Origin: Calliopsis andreniformis
Lineage: Eukaryota; Arthropoda; Insecta; Hymenoptera; Andrenidae
Length of the DNA stretch: 64,000 bases
Direction of reading: 5' to 3'
NCBI RefSeq assembly: GCF_051401765.1
Contig: NC_135064.1
Span: 26,138,001-26,202,000 of the forward strand
The notes beneath the pieces are model-generated. The model was not told where the DNA came from. It was given only the letters and a program-made list of their open reading frames with translations, and searched no databases. The translations under genes and the position numbers were made by a program. Positions 61,501 through 64,000 of the stretch are shown here, in pieces; position 1 is the stretch's first letter, and every line of letters starts with the position of its first letter.

Positions 61501-63024
61501 TTCGCGCTGAATCGAGCCTCTCGACGTTCGCAGTTTCACGCTCAGCCACGTTTCAGCAATTCCGTCGCCGTTCCACAAGCACGCTTCCAGCGATATCTCG
61601 ACGTCGAACGTATGCACAGGTTCCCGTGGCTGCACGGAACAGGTGCGTGCATCTAGACGCATGGTACGAATGGCAGGTGGTAATCAATCGGGAGATTTAC
61701 TCGTCGCCGCTTAGAATTGCGCGAACTTTTCTAATTAGTGCGTGGACCAAACGAGCGCCGCGGAATTGCCGCTTGTCCGCCTCGGAACCGTACAATTACC
61801 TACTTCTTCGTCTGCTGTCGCTCGTAATTATTCGTGGCGACATTTCCAATGTGTATTTATGGTCTATTGGGGTTGATGATTGGACCAAGGCAGACGAATT
61901 CCTTCAGAGAGAAATAATTGAGCACAGTCGAATAGGAACGTCTCAGTTGTGTATATTTTAAAGGATAGTTTATGGAATGAGGCGATCAGCTTGGAATATT
62001 TACAAGTATTAATGGTTTCATGAAGTGATGCATCTATGATCGTCTGTACTTCATTTTCTATTCAACTTATGGCTACTACTATTTTCATAGTAACATTTTC
62101 TCTCCAGTGAAAAATTAGTAATCATTTTCTATGTCATCTACAACTTTCTTTTACCTTATAAAGCCCCTCACACGTTAAGTAGAAATTATTTAGTAGAAAT
62201 TAATCGTTTCAAACGTTTTCACAGCTTCGCTAATAAAGCAATTTACTTTTTCGAAACTTTCCAATCAACACTGTGTTAGCAAGTTGCGTATCGCGCGTAC
62301 AGACACGTTCAAAGGTGTCCGAGACTCATTTCAGCGGCGCGTTAACAAATCACCTGCCTGTTTCCACGAAAGTCGCAGCCTGCTCGCTTGCATATAATTA
62401 GACGTCGCCGTAGTATCATTTTTAGGGCGAAGAGATATCTTTGGTTGATCATCGATAATCGGTGTCTGGGTGTTGCGTAATTAAAGCCATCTTAGCCAAT
62501 GCTTTACAGGCAAATTGCACACGAGTCTGAAACCCTATAAAAATTCGGCGAATTCGGGAGGATGAATAGGATCTTGAGCAGCAAGCTTTTGCAAAAACTG
62601 ATCGTTGTGTTCGTAGGATAATCGATGGATATTTAATGCTGCGTTGCGCTGCCGTTCCACGTTCGTTCTATTGTGCGGAATTTAATTAGAGCCACATTCG
62701 ATCCGTATCGCTCCGAGTGAAAGTGCGTCTTTAAAAGTAATGGCTGCGTGCGATCGTAATCTCCTAAGAGGCAGCGAAGCCGAGGCGTATTCGTAAATCG
62801 ATGATCGTAGTATGCGCGAGGAAGGTGGGTCAGTTTGCAATAGGTTTGAAAGTGATAATGGAAGGGTGCTAACGAACTGTTGAGTGGTACAGCGCTCTAG
62901 AATAATATCGAAGAAATCAGAAACAGGAGGACATTAAATTGATAAAAGTAGGAATCGTGAATTATTTTCATCAATTTTAGGATTTCACCGAACTAATACA
63001 TACCACTATTAGTACTCGGTACTA
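58501..63024. other. Long non-coding stretch, no supportable gene
   Basis: About 4.5 kb of alternating AT-rich and CpG-denser sequence. The longest frame is 189 codons (61392-61961 plus). It has no low-complexity bias but also no domain I recognise, and its length is within reach of chance for 64 kb on both strands. A 118-codon minus frame (60384-60740) contains a helix-turn-helix-like stretch by eye and is discussed as a rejected item. Confidence 0.45.
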
Positions 63025-63046
63025 GCTTGTCTCAGGCTTGTCTCAG
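63025..63046 (+). repeat. 11 bp tandem duplication flanked by AGTACTCGG
   Basis: GCTTGTCTCAG occurs twice in succession and is bracketed by AGTACTCGG at 63011-63019 and again at 63045-63053. The nested arrangement suggests a local duplication event. Confidence 0.8.
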
Positions 63047-64000
63047 TACTCGGAATACTAACACAGAAAAGTGGTACTATTTAATTCGTAAATCGTACCA
63101 CAAATGGAGTCACCGGTATAAGTCAAGCGGTTAAGATCGTTCTAACCCGAGAATATCCCTAAGTTGCTAAGATATAAATACAGTACAGAGCGATTCACTT
63201 GAGATGCAACACGCTGCTCAATTATGGAAGAAATATAATTCCGAATTAACCAAGCAGCAGAATGAAAACGATATTGCGGTTGTGAGGGGATTAAACATGC
63301 ACAGTACAGACGCGGCCAACAATTCAAGCGGGACTACGAAAAAGGAAAGTCGAATGAAATATGCATATTGCGTATCGTTAAAGGTACATCGGCAGAGGCT
63401 GGGAATGCTAAAGAGGAGCACGATTTAATCTTTGCTGATAACGCGGTGATAAATGTCAGCCTTCGACAGGTTTCTTCCGCTGCTCCTTGGCTTCTCGTTT
63501 GCACACCCACGCGCGCGCGGGCGCGCTCGCGAATCGTTACCGCAGGCGCTTGTAATTCTTAACACACCTAATCGTCCATGGATACAGGGTTAATTGCCCA
63601 CGTGTGTCGTGGCGAGGCGTGATTTACCGATCCGCTGGAACGGCTCGAGTCACACAGGTGCGAAAAGAAATCCGCGGGTCTGTGCGCGCCAGGTCCACCA
63701 GTCACAAATCGATCCGATCGCGGTGGAACAATTGTGAAATTTCGCAGCCTACTCGCTCCTTCCAATCGACGCGTATGGACATTTAGCCCCGATCCGCTTT
63801 TCGATACTCCACGAGCCGCTGGAATTTCTTTCCCGCTACATGGAACTAAATTTTCATCTGGTCTAGTATTCAGGTTAAATAAACTACTTGAACCTTAACG
63901 GTGTAATGGCTGTTAGTTGTACCTGGATGATAATTTTATTATGTAGTTGGCAGTAAATGATACCAATGAATATGTGAGGCATGCAAATTAGTTTGGCAAG
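63047..64000. other. Non-coding DNA with a short alternating CG tract
   Basis: An alternating CG-rich tract at about 63510-63531 (CGCGCGCGCGG then GCGCGC) is a Z-DNA candidate. The 74-codon frame at 63204-63428 resembles no family I know. Nothing else was seen up to the end of the window. Confidence 0.5.

Noticed and set aside
61392..61961. 189-codon plus-strand frame without low-complexity bias
   Set aside because: I recognise no family. A frame of this length is expected about once by chance in 64 kb on both strands, and an 83-codon frame lies opposite.

Overview
This 64 kb window looks like nuclear DNA of an insect, most plausibly a hymenopteran (bee, wasp or ant). This is an inference from overall character: AT-rich stretches alternate sharply with CpG-dense stretches (CpG is not depleted, as is typical of Hymenoptera), there are long strand-asymmetric purine/pyrimidine blocks, and the only mobile DNA is short, non-autonomous, DNA-transposon-like elements. 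No protein with a recognisable family assignment is present, so the species cannot be named.

I found no supportable protein-coding gene, tRNA, rRNA, snRNA, known microRNA or CRISPR array. Open reading frames reach at most 256 codons. The longest lie in low-complexity G-, purine- or pyrimidine-rich DNA and usually overlap equally long frames on the other strand. None shows a domain I recognise. The window is best read as one large intergenic or intronic block.

Layout. 1-9 kb: AT-rich background with CpG-dense patches at 0.96-1.57 and 8.16-8.72 kb, a dispersed-repeat copy (family A) at 1978-2250, a pyrimidine tract near 4.9-5.1 kb, a 242 bp TIR element at 5332-5573 and a cluster of NRF-1/Erect-wing-like GCATGCG palindromes at 7.19-7.62 kb. 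9-20 kb: background, a G-rich block at 11.4-11.9 kb with a 10 bp G-quadruplex-capable tandem repeat, and a decayed pogo-type end at 12464. 20-21 kb: a 280 bp polypurine tract abutting the second family A copy. 25-36 kb: two copies of a TIR element with TACAGRGTGTT ends (25420-25889 and 35351-35715), separated by CpG-dense blocks at 27.0-27.8, 28.3-29.1 and 30.1-30.8 kb that could hide 5' exons. 38 kb: an intact-ended 173 bp pogo-type MITE. 47.9-49.0 kb: two copies, about 0.97 kb apart, of a 128-130 bp palindromic MITE. 49.6-56.6 kb: a run of purine and pyrimidine blocks that switch strand, with a strong TATA-like motif at 55199. 57-64 kb: background with an 8 bp AT-rich tandem repeat at 58390-58500.

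Nothing here forms a pathway or operon. The structure that can be read directly is four families of short repeats with two copies each, single TIR elements and fragments, low-complexity blocks, and candidate regulatory motif clusters. I did not find a convincing new biological system. The most useful leads are the paired small TIR element at 48 kb, the GCATGCG cluster at 7.2-7.6 kb, the G-rich tandem at 11.8 kb, and the CpG-dense blocks with good splice-donor sequences.
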